Shown piece by piece: positions 25,091 to 32,438 of a stretch of DNA of 64,000 nucleotides. Origin of the DNA: JBGRQA01 sp041725895 (GTDB taxonomy: Bacteria > Bacteroidota > Bacteroidia > Bacteroidales > Marinifilaceae). A model generated the notes under the pieces. It was given only the letters and a program-made list of their open reading frames with translations. It had not been told where the DNA came from and did no database searches. How positions within the stretch are numbered: the first letter of the stretch is position 1; every line of letters starts with the position of its first letter. Made by a program: the position numbers and the translations under genes. Location of the stretch: NCBI GenBank assembly GCA_041725895.1, contig JBGRQA010000010.1, forward strand, positions 123,435-187,434, read 5' to 3'.

Positions 25091-26935
25091 CTACAAATGC
25101 TCAGCCAGTTTCATCAGGCGAATGAACTCGCTACGATAGCCTTCGCGGTCTTCCCCCCTAGCTTCCTGCGCAAGCTTAATCAGCTTCTCATAGCTGCAGT
25201 TGCCCTTGAACTCCGAATCGCGCAGCAGCATTCCAAAACCTGCAACAGCGGCCGAAAATCTGAAATTAGCACTCAGCTCCTGATTTACTTCATTGGGAAT
25301 AACTTCCTCCAGAAGAATGCTTCTGTGCCTCTTCGGCTTCTTGTAACGGAACTTCACGGTAGCCACTTCATCGGCATCAATCGCTTTCCGATTCAATTTG
25401 GTTTTCTGGTATTTCAAACCACTCTCCTGATTGGTGCCTCCGTCCGCCAATTTGATCTCATACAATGCCGTAACCGTATGCCCGGATCCGAGCTCGCCTG
25501 CATCTTTCCTATCATCATCAAAATCCTCATTGTTCAGCAAGCGATTCTCGTAACCAATCAATCGATAGGACTCCACCATGGCAGGATTGAACTCCACCTG
25601 TATTTTCACATCCTTGGCAATGGTAAAAAGGGTTCCACCAAACTCGTTCACCAGTACTTTTTTGGCTTCCAAAAGGTTGTCAATGTAGGCATAATTCCCA
25701 TTGCCCTTGTCGGCAATAATCTCCATCTTATCGTCCTTGAAATTGCCCATTCCAAAACCAAGTACCGAGATAAAAGTACCTCGCTCCCGTTCCTTCTCGA
25801 TCAGGCGCTCCATTTCGGCATTACTGGAAGCACCAATGTTGAAATCCCCGTCGGTTGCCAGGATAATACGATTATTCCCCTTCTTAATGAAATTCTCCTG
25901 GGCTACTTTGTAGGCCAACTTCAAGCCGGCTCCACCGGCAGTGGAACCTCCCGATTGCAATTTCTCAAGGGCATTGACAATGGCTTCCTTATTGCTTCCC
26001 GGCGTTGAGGGCAAAACCAATCCGGAACTACCGGCATACACCACAATGGCCACCCGATCCTCATCCCGAAGCTGATTCACCAGCAATTTAAAAGCCTTCT
26101 TCAAAAGTGGAAGTTTATTGGGAGCTCCCATTGATCCGGACACATCCAGAAGAAACACCAAATTGGAAGCAGGCAGGTTTTCTGTAGCCACCTTTTCACC
26201 CTGCAAGCCCAAATGCAGAAGCAGATGCTCCGGATTCCACGGACAAGCAGAAAGCTCATGATTGATTGAGAAAGGATGTCCATTATCGGGTTGAGGGTAA
26301 TCGTAGTTAAAGTAATTCACCATCTCCTCAATGCGAACTGCATCCTTAGGAGGCTTTTCCCCTCTAGTGAGAAAACGTCGTAAATTAGCGTAGGAAGCAG
26401 CATCCACATCTATGGAAAAAGTAGACAAGGGGGCTTTAATGGCCTGCCGGAAGCCATTTTCGTGAATGGTAGCATAGCCTTCGGTGTTAAAATTCGCAGG
26501 ATAGCCACAAGCTGGATTCATCAAATGAAGTTTTTTGCTTCTTCTCAGTCCACTTTTCCTATGCATGGAAACACCGGCAACCGCACCAGTTAATCCTTTT
26601 ACTTTCACATTCTCATAGCCGGTTACAACCACCTCATCGCAGGAAACCGCATCTGCTATCATTGTTACATCGATGCGAAGCTGGTCCTTTACTTTAATTT
26701 TCTGAGTCACCATACCAATAAACCGGAAGACCAATACATCCCCCTCATTGGCATTAATGGAATAGAAACCATTGAAATCGGTAGAGGTTCCGGTAGAGGT
26801 TCCCTCCAGAAAAACTGAAACGGCAGGAATGGGGTTTTTCTCCTCATCCACAACTGTACCCTTAATGGTTCGGGCCATTAGGTTGCAATTCATCAGGATT
26901 GCAACCATCCAAAATAATAATGCTTTTGCTTTCAT
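25091..26935 (-). CDS. YfbK-like secreted von Willebrand factor A protein with carboxypeptidase-regulatory-like domain
   Basis: 614 residues. An N-terminal signal peptide (KALLFWMVAILMNCNLMA) is followed by a carboxypeptidase-regulatory-like domain (IKGTVVDEEKNPIPAVSVFLEGT..., 24-95) and the SusC-style motif CDEVVVTGY (99-107). The YfbK-type N-terminal part (about 160-235, ending CPWNPEHLLLHLG) leads to the vWA domain with an intact metal site, D264-V-S266-G-S268. A C-terminal YfbK extension, about 440-614, completes it. vWA domains bind protein ligands through a metal ion; no function is proven for this family. The gene is divergent from a sigma factor/anti-sigma pair whose second member has the same surface domain, a recurrent Bacteroidota arrangement. 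Confidence 0.87.
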   Translation of the reverse strand: MKAKALLFWMVAILMNCNLMARTIKGTVVDEEKNPIPAVSVFLEGTSTGTSTDFNGFYSINANEGDVLVFRFIGMVTQKIKVKDQLRIDVTMIADAVSCDEVVVTGYENVKVKGLTGAVAGVSMHRKSGLRRSKKLHLMNPACGYPANFNTEGYATIHENGFRQAIKAPLSTFSIDVDAASYANLRRFLTRGEKPPKDAVRIEEMVNYFNYDYPQPDNGHPFSINHELSACPWNPEHLLLHLGLQGEKVATENLPASNLVFLLDVSGSMGAPNKLPLLKKAFKLLVNQLRDEDRVAIVVYAGSSGLVLPSTPGSNKEAIVNALEKLQSGGSTAGGAGLKLAYKVAQENFIKKGNNRIILATDGDFNIGASSNAEMERLIEKERERGTFISVLGFGMGNFKDDKMEIIADKGNGNYAYIDNLLEAKKVLVNEFGGTLFTIAKDVKIQVEFNPAMVESYRLIGYENRLLNNEDFDDDRKDAGELGSGHTVTALYEIKLADGGTNQESGLKYQKTKLNRKAIDADEVATVKFRYKKPKRHRSILLEEVIPNEVNQELSANFRFSAAVAGFGMLLRDSEFKGNCSYEKLIKLAQEARGEDREGYRSEFIRLMKLAEHL

Positions 26936-27160
26936 ATGCTATTGTTTTAATATTTTACCTATCAGCCTAAGTTTGATCTGCTACACTTGACTATAAGTGA
27001 ACTTTTAAAATTTCGACAAGTGCTTTACATCAAACACAGGTTATTTTGTTTCTCTTTCCCATAGGGTGCAGGCAAAGAATAAAATCCATAAAAAATTTTC
27101 ATCTTTTTTCATTTTTTGTTAAATCGCAGAAAGAAACAGTTGTATTTCAAGGTTTTTAAA

Positions 27161-27742
27161 ATGCGCGGCCCCCAACAAAAAAAAGATGATCAAGAATTGC
27201 TTCAAGACTACCTGGACACAGGCAATCTTGAAACTCTGGGCAGCTTGTATCAGCGTTATATGCATTTGGTATATGGGGTCTGCCTTAAGTATTTCCACAA
27301 CAGAGAGGAAGGCAAAGATGCGGTGAACAAGATTTTTGAGCTACTCATTACAGAAATCCCTAAATTTGAGATACAGAACTTTAGAAGCTGGCTGTATGTG
27401 GTAACCAAAAACCATTGTCTGATGGAACTGCGCAAACACAAATCGGAAAAAAGCAGGATGGAAAAATATTCCGAGCATTTTCTTATGGAATCTACCGATT
27501 TGATGCACCCTATAGATGAAGCACCCGACAAATCCATTGAAGCGGCTCTGAAAAAGTGCATGGAGCGGTTGAAACAGGAACAGCGTGAATGCATCCAACT
27601 GTTTTACTACGAGGAGCTCTGCTATCAACAAATCGCAGAGAACCTCCAACTGCCTCAGAAAAGAGTAAAAAGCTACATACAAAACGGGAAGAGGAACCTG
27701 AAAATATGTTTGGAGCATTACAGAAAGGAAAATGAAGTTTAA
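27161..27742 (+). CDS. ECF-type RNA polymerase sigma factor
   Basis: 193 residues from the ATG at 27161; the frame is open from a TTG at 27116 but the added residues are not family-like. Region 2 covers roughly 25-90 (LGSLYQRYMHLVYGVCLKYFHNREEGKDAVNKIFELL... FRSWLYVVTKNHCLMELRK). Region 4 is C-terminal (LEAALKKCMERLKQEQRECIQLFYYEELCYQQIAENLQLPQKRVKSYIQNGKRNL by position 130-185), a helix-turn-helix for the -35 element. The downstream membrane gene overlaps it by 11 bp, as expected of a sigma/anti-sigma pair. Target genes are unknown; the divergent vWA gene is an obvious candidate. Confidence 0.9.
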   Translation: MRGPQQKKDDQELLQDYLDTGNLETLGSLYQRYMHLVYGVCLKYFHNREEGKDAVNKIFELLITEIPKFEIQNFRSWLYVVTKNHCLMELRKHKSEKSRMEKYSEHFLMESTDLMHPIDEAPDKSIEAALKKCMERLKQEQRECIQLFYYEELCYQQIAENLQLPQKRVKSYIQNGKRNLKICLEHYRKENEV

Positions 27743-29096
27743 ACGAAAACTGACATATCAACATTTCAAACGCTACTTCGGCAACAATCTACCGAACAAG
27801 GAGGAACATGCCTTTGAAAAAGAGATGATGCAGGATGCTTTTGAGAGTGATGCTTACGATGGTTTGTCGCAACTCAGTTCCGATGAATTGGCCCGGGATA
27901 TGGCCGAGCTGCAAAAGGGCATTCGTCATAAAACCAAATCTGAAAAGCGCCTCGTTCCCACCTGGTTTGCCTATGCCGCCAGCGTACTCCTTTTGATTGG
28001 AATTGGTGCCAGTATCTTCTTTGCAAACCGCTACTTCACCCCTAAAAATATAGTGGAGGAACAAATTGCCCAGGATACCAGGCAGGAGGAAGCTACTCCG
28101 AAAAAGGAGAAACAAGAGCCAAGTGTAGTAAAAAGAGATTCGCAATCCAGACAAACAACTCCTCCCCCTGTAGCCAAAGCAAAACTTAAGGCAGTACCAA
28201 TCGCTTTGGACGAGGTGAAAGAACAGCCAATTGCTGATCAAAAAGAAACTGCAATACCTACAGAACAGAAAAAAATACAACCCAAACGACCAATTTTAGA
28301 AAGCACCCGGAAGGAAGTTGTGCAACCGACATCTAAAAAGAGTCACAAATTGGCAAAACTGGCGGCAATCGAGAAAAAGTCCGAAGATGATCAACCGCCC
28401 ATTCAGGAAGCTCAACAAGGACAGGTTGCAGGCATGGATACCAACACCAGGATGAAATCCACAAACAGAACCAGAGCCTTTGTATCAAATGCTAAAAACA
28501 TACCTTTAATAAAAATTTCAGGCAGGGTTGTATCCCCTGACAATGAACCAATCCCCGGCTCCAGCATTATTATCCAGGGAACCAAAATTGGAACTACAAC
28601 CAACCTGGATGGAAAATTTACATTGGAAGTCCCATCAGATGAAAAATTCAAAACCTTAACTGCTTCCTTCATTGGGTTCAAACAAAAGAACATCCCAATT
28701 GATAGCAACAATAATTTATTGATCCTTTTGGAAGAAGAGCAACTGGCCATGAATGAAGTTGTGGTTACAGGTTTTAGCAAACGAGGAAAGACAGCTGAAA
28801 TCGTCAAAGCACAACCAATACACAACAGTATTAGAAAATACAAAAAAGAACTTCTGAAAAATCTGGACTACAGCAAACTGTCAGAATTCCAGGGTACGCA
28901 CAGAATTAAATTCAGCTTTTCGGTGGAAACCAACGGTTCGTTTAGCAATTTCCAATTTGAACAATCCCCAAATTCGCTCTTTGAGCAAGAAATTGTGCGG
29001 ACGATGAAGACCAGTGAGAAATGGCAGCCCCAAATGATGGATGGTGAACCAAACCAATCCAGAGTAGAGCTTTCATTAAGGATCCATATAAAATAA
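27732..29096 (+). CDS. Putative anti-sigma membrane protein with carboxypeptidase-regulatory-like and TonB-C-like domains
   Basis: 454 residues, starting inside the sigma gene (11-bp overlap). The cytoplasmic N-terminus (1-75, FEKEMMQDAFESDAYDGL) resembles anti-sigma segments. One membrane helix (TWFAYAASVLLLIGIGASIFFA, about 77-99) leads to a Lys/Gln/Pro-rich periplasmic linker (100-250). A carboxypeptidase-regulatory-like domain follows (ISGRVVSPDNEPIPGSSIII, from about 257), ending in the SusC-like MNEVVVTGF. The C-terminal 75 residues (RIKFSFSVETNGSFSNFQFEQSP... EKWQPQMMDGE) look like a TonB C-terminal-type fold. The plan suggests signal transfer from the periplasm to the sigma factor; this is inferred from gene order. 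Confidence 0.75.
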   Translation: MKFKRKLTYQHFKRYFGNNLPNKEEHAFEKEMMQDAFESDAYDGLSQLSSDELARDMAELQKGIRHKTKSEKRLVPTWFAYAASVLLLIGIGASIFFANRYFTPKNIVEEQIAQDTRQEEATPKKEKQEPSVVKRDSQSRQTTPPPVAKAKLKAVPIALDEVKEQPIADQKETAIPTEQKKIQPKRPILESTRKEVVQPTSKKSHKLAKLAAIEKKSEDDQPPIQEAQQGQVAGMDTNTRMKSTNRTRAFVSNAKNIPLIKISGRVVSPDNEPIPGSSIIIQGTKIGTTTNLDGKFTLEVPSDEKFKTLTASFIGFKQKNIPIDSNNNLLILLEEEQLAMNEVVVTGFSKRGKTAEIVKAQPIHNSIRKYKKELLKNLDYSKLSEFQGTHRIKFSFSVETNGSFSNFQFEQSPNSLFEQEIVRTMKTSEKWQPQMMDGEPNQSRVELSLRIHIK

Positions 29097-29130
29097 TTTA
29101 TTAAAAAAAGTGCTCTATTGTATTTTTTAA

Positions 29131-29215
29131 ACACGAAGAGCACTAAGTTAATGCACAAAGGAACACAAAGCCTTAGTGACCTTGGTGAGATACTTTACGT
29201 CGCTTTGTGGTTAAC
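29131..29215. repeat. CACAAAG/CTTAGTG-type intergenic repeat
   Basis: Contains CACTAAG, CACAAAG twice, CCTTAGTG, CCTTGGTG and an inverted CTTTGTGG, so it can fold on itself. This word composition is typical of a simple repeat scattered through many Bacteroidota genomes. It lies between convergent genes. Confidence 0.5.
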
Positions 29216-29256
29216 TTATATGCCACGCAACTCTCTCACCTCTCGCCATAAAAAAA

Positions 29257-29284
29257 AGCCACCATTCCGGAGAATGGCAGCTTT
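29257..29284. terminator. Bidirectional terminator between the anti-sigma-like gene and hutU
   Basis: CCATTC (29262-29267), loop CGGA, GAATGG (29272-29277), with an outer AGC/GCT pair, an A-run on the left and TTTT on the right. The hutU stop is 23 bp further right. Confidence 0.75.
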
Positions 29285-29306
29285 TGACTTATTCTTTAAA
29301 TAGCTT

Positions 29307-31304
29307 TTAGAAAAGATCTTTCAACAGAGCATCTTCAACCATATTAGGCAGGGTTACTTTCAAGTCAGGACGGCTTTCCATTGCTCTTTTAATAGCAAAG
29401 TTAGCGCCTTCGTTACGAGCCCAGCTTCTACGTGAAATACCATTGTTTACGTCCCAGAAAAGCATTGACTTCAGTCGCTTGTCGGCCTCTTCAGTACCGT
29501 CGAGAACCATACCGAAACCACCATTCATCACTTCTCCCCAGCCTACGCCACCACCATTGTGGATAGAAACCCAGGTAGCACCTCTAAAGCTATCACCAAT
29601 CACATTCTGGATGGCCATATCGGCAGTAAAACGTGATCCGTCATAAATATTTGAAGTTTCTCTAAAAGGTGAGTCGGTACCCGATACATCGTGATGGTCT
29701 CTACCCAACACAACGGTTCCGATTTCGCCTTTCGCAATGGCATTGTTAAAGGCTTCGGCTATCTTGGTACGTCCTTCTGCATCAGCATACAAAATACGAG
29801 CCTGTGAACCAACCACAAGTTTGTTCTCTTGAGCTCCTCGTATCCACTGAATGTTATCGGCCATTTGCTGCTGAATTTCAGCAGGAGAATTCTTTTTGAT
29901 CTCCTCAAGCACCTGGCAGGCAATCTCATCAGTTTTGGCCAAATCTTCAGGCTTAGCAGAGGTACAAACCCAACGGAAAGGACCGAACCCGAAATCGAAG
30001 CACATTGGACCCATAATATCCTGAACATAGGAAGGATACTTGAAATCAATCCCGTTTTCAGCCATAATATCAGCACCAGCACGACTTGCTTCCAACAGGA
30101 AGGCATTCCCGTAATCGAAGAAATAAGTTCCTTTGGCGGTGTGCTTATTAATGGCAGCAGCATGTCTGCGCAAGCTCTCCTGTACTTTCTCTTTGAAAAG
30201 CTCAGGTTCCTTACCCATCATCACATTGGCATCTTCAAAAGACATCCCAACTGGATAGTATCCACCAGCCCATGGGTTATGCAATGAAGTTTGGTCTGAT
30301 CCCAAATCGATGTAAAGATCTTCCTCCGCAAATCGCTCCCATACATCTACCACATTACCCTGGTAAGCGATGGAAACCACTTCCTTACCGGCTTTGGCTT
30401 TTCTTACACGAGCTACCAATTCGTCAATATCTTCAACAATCTCATCAATCCATCCCTGTTCGTGACGAATTTTAGTCATCTTAGGATTCACCTCGGAGCA
30501 AACAGTAATGCAACCGGCAATGTTTCCTGCCTTTGGCTGAGCACCCGACATTCCTCCCAATCCGGAGGTTACGAAAAGTTTTCCTGAAAGGCCTTCACCC
30601 TCTTTAGAAATCTTACGACCTGCATTCAATACGGTAATGGTTGTTCCGTGAACAATACCCTGTGGACCAATGTACATGTAACTACCTGCAGTCATCTGTC
30701 CGTACTGGGTAACTCCCAAAGCATTGTACTTCTCCCAGTCGTTTGGCTTGGAGTAGTTAGGAATCATCATCCCGTTGGTTACTACAACACGAGGGGCATT
30801 TTTATGAGAGGGAAACAATCCCATTGGATGTCCGGAATACATCACCAATGTTTGCTCATCGGTCATCTCCGAAAGATATTTCATACAAAGCAGGTACTGT
30901 GCCCAGTTGGAGAAAACAGCACCGTTACCTCCGTAAGTAATCAATTCATGGGGGTGTTGAGCTACGGCATAATCCAGGTTGTTCTGAATCATGTGCATAA
31001 TGGCCTTGGCCTGCTCACATTTTCCTGGATACTCCTCGATAGGACGAGCATACATTCTGTAAGAAGGACGGAAACGGTACATGTAGATACGACCGTACTC
31101 CTTCAATTCTTCTGCAAATTCCTTTGCCAACACTTCGTGATGCTCTGGCTCAAAATAACGCAAGGCATTTCGAATGGCCAATTCTTTTTCCTCCTTGGTA
31201 AGAATCTCTTTTCTCTTAGGAGCGTGATTGATTGCCTCATCGTAAGGCTTTACTTCAGGCAATACGGATGGTATCCCCTGAGCTATTTCCTCTTTGAATG
31301 TCAT
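29307..31304 (-). CDS. hutU: Urocanate hydratase
   Basis: 665 residues from the ATG at 31304 (MTFKEEIAQGIPSVLPEVK), which matches how Bacteroidota urocanases begin; an in-frame ATG at 31334 would add ten residues. Family blocks are clear: LITYGGNGAVFSNWAQY, YSGHPMGLFPSH, TAGSYMYIGPQGIVHG, the NAD+-site region LFVTSGLGGMSGAQPKAG, and DQTSLHNPWAGGYYPVG. The enzyme converts urocanate to imidazolone propionate in histidine breakdown, with tightly bound NAD+. No hutH, hutI or formiminotransferase gene is in the window. Divergent to it is a LysR regulator with operator-like palindromes between them. Confidence 0.95.
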   Translation of the reverse strand: MTFKEEIAQGIPSVLPEVKPYDEAINHAPKRKEILTKEEKELAIRNALRYFEPEHHEVLAKEFAEELKEYGRIYMYRFRPSYRMYARPIEEYPGKCEQAKAIMHMIQNNLDYAVAQHPHELITYGGNGAVFSNWAQYLLCMKYLSEMTDEQTLVMYSGHPMGLFPSHKNAPRVVVTNGMMIPNYSKPNDWEKYNALGVTQYGQMTAGSYMYIGPQGIVHGTTITVLNAGRKISKEGEGLSGKLFVTSGLGGMSGAQPKAGNIAGCITVCSEVNPKMTKIRHEQGWIDEIVEDIDELVARVRKAKAGKEVVSIAYQGNVVDVWERFAEEDLYIDLGSDQTSLHNPWAGGYYPVGMSFEDANVMMGKEPELFKEKVQESLRRHAAAINKHTAKGTYFFDYGNAFLLEASRAGADIMAENGIDFKYPSYVQDIMGPMCFDFGFGPFRWVCTSAKPEDLAKTDEIACQVLEEIKKNSPAEIQQQMADNIQWIRGAQENKLVVGSQARILYADAEGRTKIAEAFNNAIAKGEIGTVVLGRDHHDVSGTDSPFRETSNIYDGSRFTADMAIQNVIGDSFRGATWVSIHNGGGVGWGEVMNGGFGMVLDGTEEADKRLKSMLFWDVNNGISRRSWARNEGANFAIKRAMESRPDLKVTLPNMVEDALLKDLF

Positions 31305-31335
31305 ATTTTTAGTATTTAGTTGTTTTATATCCATA

Positions 31336-31367
31336 GGATAATGCCATATCTAATTTATGGCCTATCC
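31336..31367. promoter_or_regulatory. Imperfect palindrome in the hutU leader
   Basis: GGATAATGCCATA (31336-31348) faces TATGGCCTATCC (31356-31367): a 12-bp near-perfect inverted repeat with a 7-base centre. It lies 32 bp upstream of the hutU start and downstream of its -7 box, so it may be an operator or a leader hairpin. Confidence 0.4.
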
Positions 31368-31380
31368 TGCTTTTTTACTA

Positions 31381-31411
31381 TTTGATTTCCCAAATTTAAA
31401 CAGTAATATTG
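31381..31411 (+). promoter_or_regulatory. Promoter of the lysR-type gene
   Basis: TTTG (31381-31384), a 19-bp spacer and TAATATTG (31404-31411), 7 of 8 to TAnnTTTG, 39 bp before the ATG. The divergent hutU -7 box at 31391-31398 lies within its spacer. Confidence 0.65.
31391..31398 (-). promoter_or_regulatory. -7 box of the hutU promoter
   Basis: TAAATTTG in the leftward direction, an exact TAnnTTTG. It overlaps the divergent lysR promoter, so the two polymerases would compete for the same site. No good -33 partner was found. Confidence 0.55.
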
Positions 31412-31429
31412 ATACTTAAAAATATCAAT
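31408..31429. promoter_or_regulatory. LysR-type operator, ATTGATA-N8-TATCAAT
   Basis: A perfect 7-bp inverted repeat with an 8-base A+T-rich spacer, the spacing and symmetry expected of a LysR-family binding site. It overlaps the 3' end of the lysR -7 box and its start point, consistent with autorepression, and lies just upstream of the hutU -7 box. Confidence 0.6.
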
Positions 31430-31449
31430 TACATCAACATCTAATAACT

Positions 31450-32340
31450 ATGAGTTATCAGTTGGACTTAGAACTTCGCCATCTGAAATATTTCCTGGCC
31501 GTTGCCAATGAGTTGAATTTCAGAAAGGCATCCGAAAAACTATTCATTTCTCAACCCGGGTTGAGCCGACAGATCAAACAGCTGGAAGAGATTCTCGAAG
31601 CCAGGCTGTTTATCCGCGACAAACGACAGGTACAGCTCACTCCTGCCGGGGAGTACCTGAAGTCGGAAATGGAGTTCTTTCTCAATCACCTGGAGCGCAC
31701 TAAAAAGCACCTAAAATTGATCAACCAGGGCAAAAAAGGAGAAATCAGAATGGGATTTGTGGGCTCGGCCATGCAAACGGTAATCCCTGAATTATTGGTG
31801 AAGATGAATGAAGAATTCCCCGGGATTGAAGCCAACCTGGAGGAAATGACCAACAGAGCCCAGGTAAATGCCATACAAAACGACCAGTTGGACATTGGTT
31901 TTGTTCGTCTCACAAGGGTGCCCCCAGGTATAAAAATCAAGAATATTTATAAGGATACTTTCTCCATCGTTTTACCGAAGGATCATGAGCTGAACGAAAA
32001 GAATTTTAAAGGGGTTCACCAATTGGCCAATGAAAATTTCATCCTCTTTTCCAGTGATTACAGCCCGTTGTACTACGACGAAATCATGAGTATCTGCGAG
32101 GACCAGGGCTTCACCCCAAAAATTTCGCACAATTCCATTCATGCCCAAACCATTTTTCGACTGGTGGAAAACAAGTTGGGGATAGCTATTGTGCCCAGCT
32201 CTCTGCAATACGGATTCGCTTTAGATGTCAAATTTATTGAGATCAAAGACATCCCACAGGAAACCTACCTATCAATGATTTGGAAAGAGGAAAACCGAAA
32301 TCCCACTCTTACCAATATTATTGAGTTGTTGGAGGAATAA
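31450..32340 (+). CDS. LysR-family transcriptional regulator
   Basis: 296 residues. The winged helix-turn-helix is at about 8-67 (LRHLKYFLAVANELNFRKASEKLFISQPGLSRQIKQLEEILEARLF by position), followed by a linker helix and a two-lobe effector domain (GEIRMGFVGSAMQTVIPELL from about 98, IGFVRL, GLTIVPSS-like IAIVPSSLQ near 258). LysR proteins usually bind their operator as tetramers and respond to a small metabolite. Its start is 145 bp from hutU in the opposite direction with shared operators, so control of urocanate/histidine use is likely. The ligand is not known; the ligand domain also resembles regulators of aromatic-acid genes. Confidence 0.92.
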   Translation: MSYQLDLELRHLKYFLAVANELNFRKASEKLFISQPGLSRQIKQLEEILEARLFIRDKRQVQLTPAGEYLKSEMEFFLNHLERTKKHLKLINQGKKGEIRMGFVGSAMQTVIPELLVKMNEEFPGIEANLEEMTNRAQVNAIQNDQLDIGFVRLTRVPPGIKIKNIYKDTFSIVLPKDHELNEKNFKGVHQLANENFILFSSDYSPLYYDEIMSICEDQGFTPKISHNSIHAQTIFRLVENKLGIAIVPSSLQYGFALDVKFIEIKDIPQETYLSMIWKEENRNPTLTNIIELLEE

Positions 32341-32401
32341 CCTCCCCCTGCACAGGGCTTTTAAAGCAATTAGATGTTTTTAAGCAACAGATTAAAAAAA
32401 G

Positions 32402-32419
32402 AAAGCTAATTTTAGCTTT
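32402..32419 (+). promoter_or_regulatory. AAAGCT-AATTTT-AGCTTT palindrome between lysR and the helicase gene
   Basis: A 6-bp inverted repeat around AATTTT, followed by AAAAC, 20 bp before the helicase ATG. It contains TAATTTTA, 7 of 8 to the -7 box, so it may be the helicase promoter, a weak lysR terminator, or both. Confidence 0.35.
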
Positions 32420-32438
32420 TAAAACAGAGAATAAAGAA

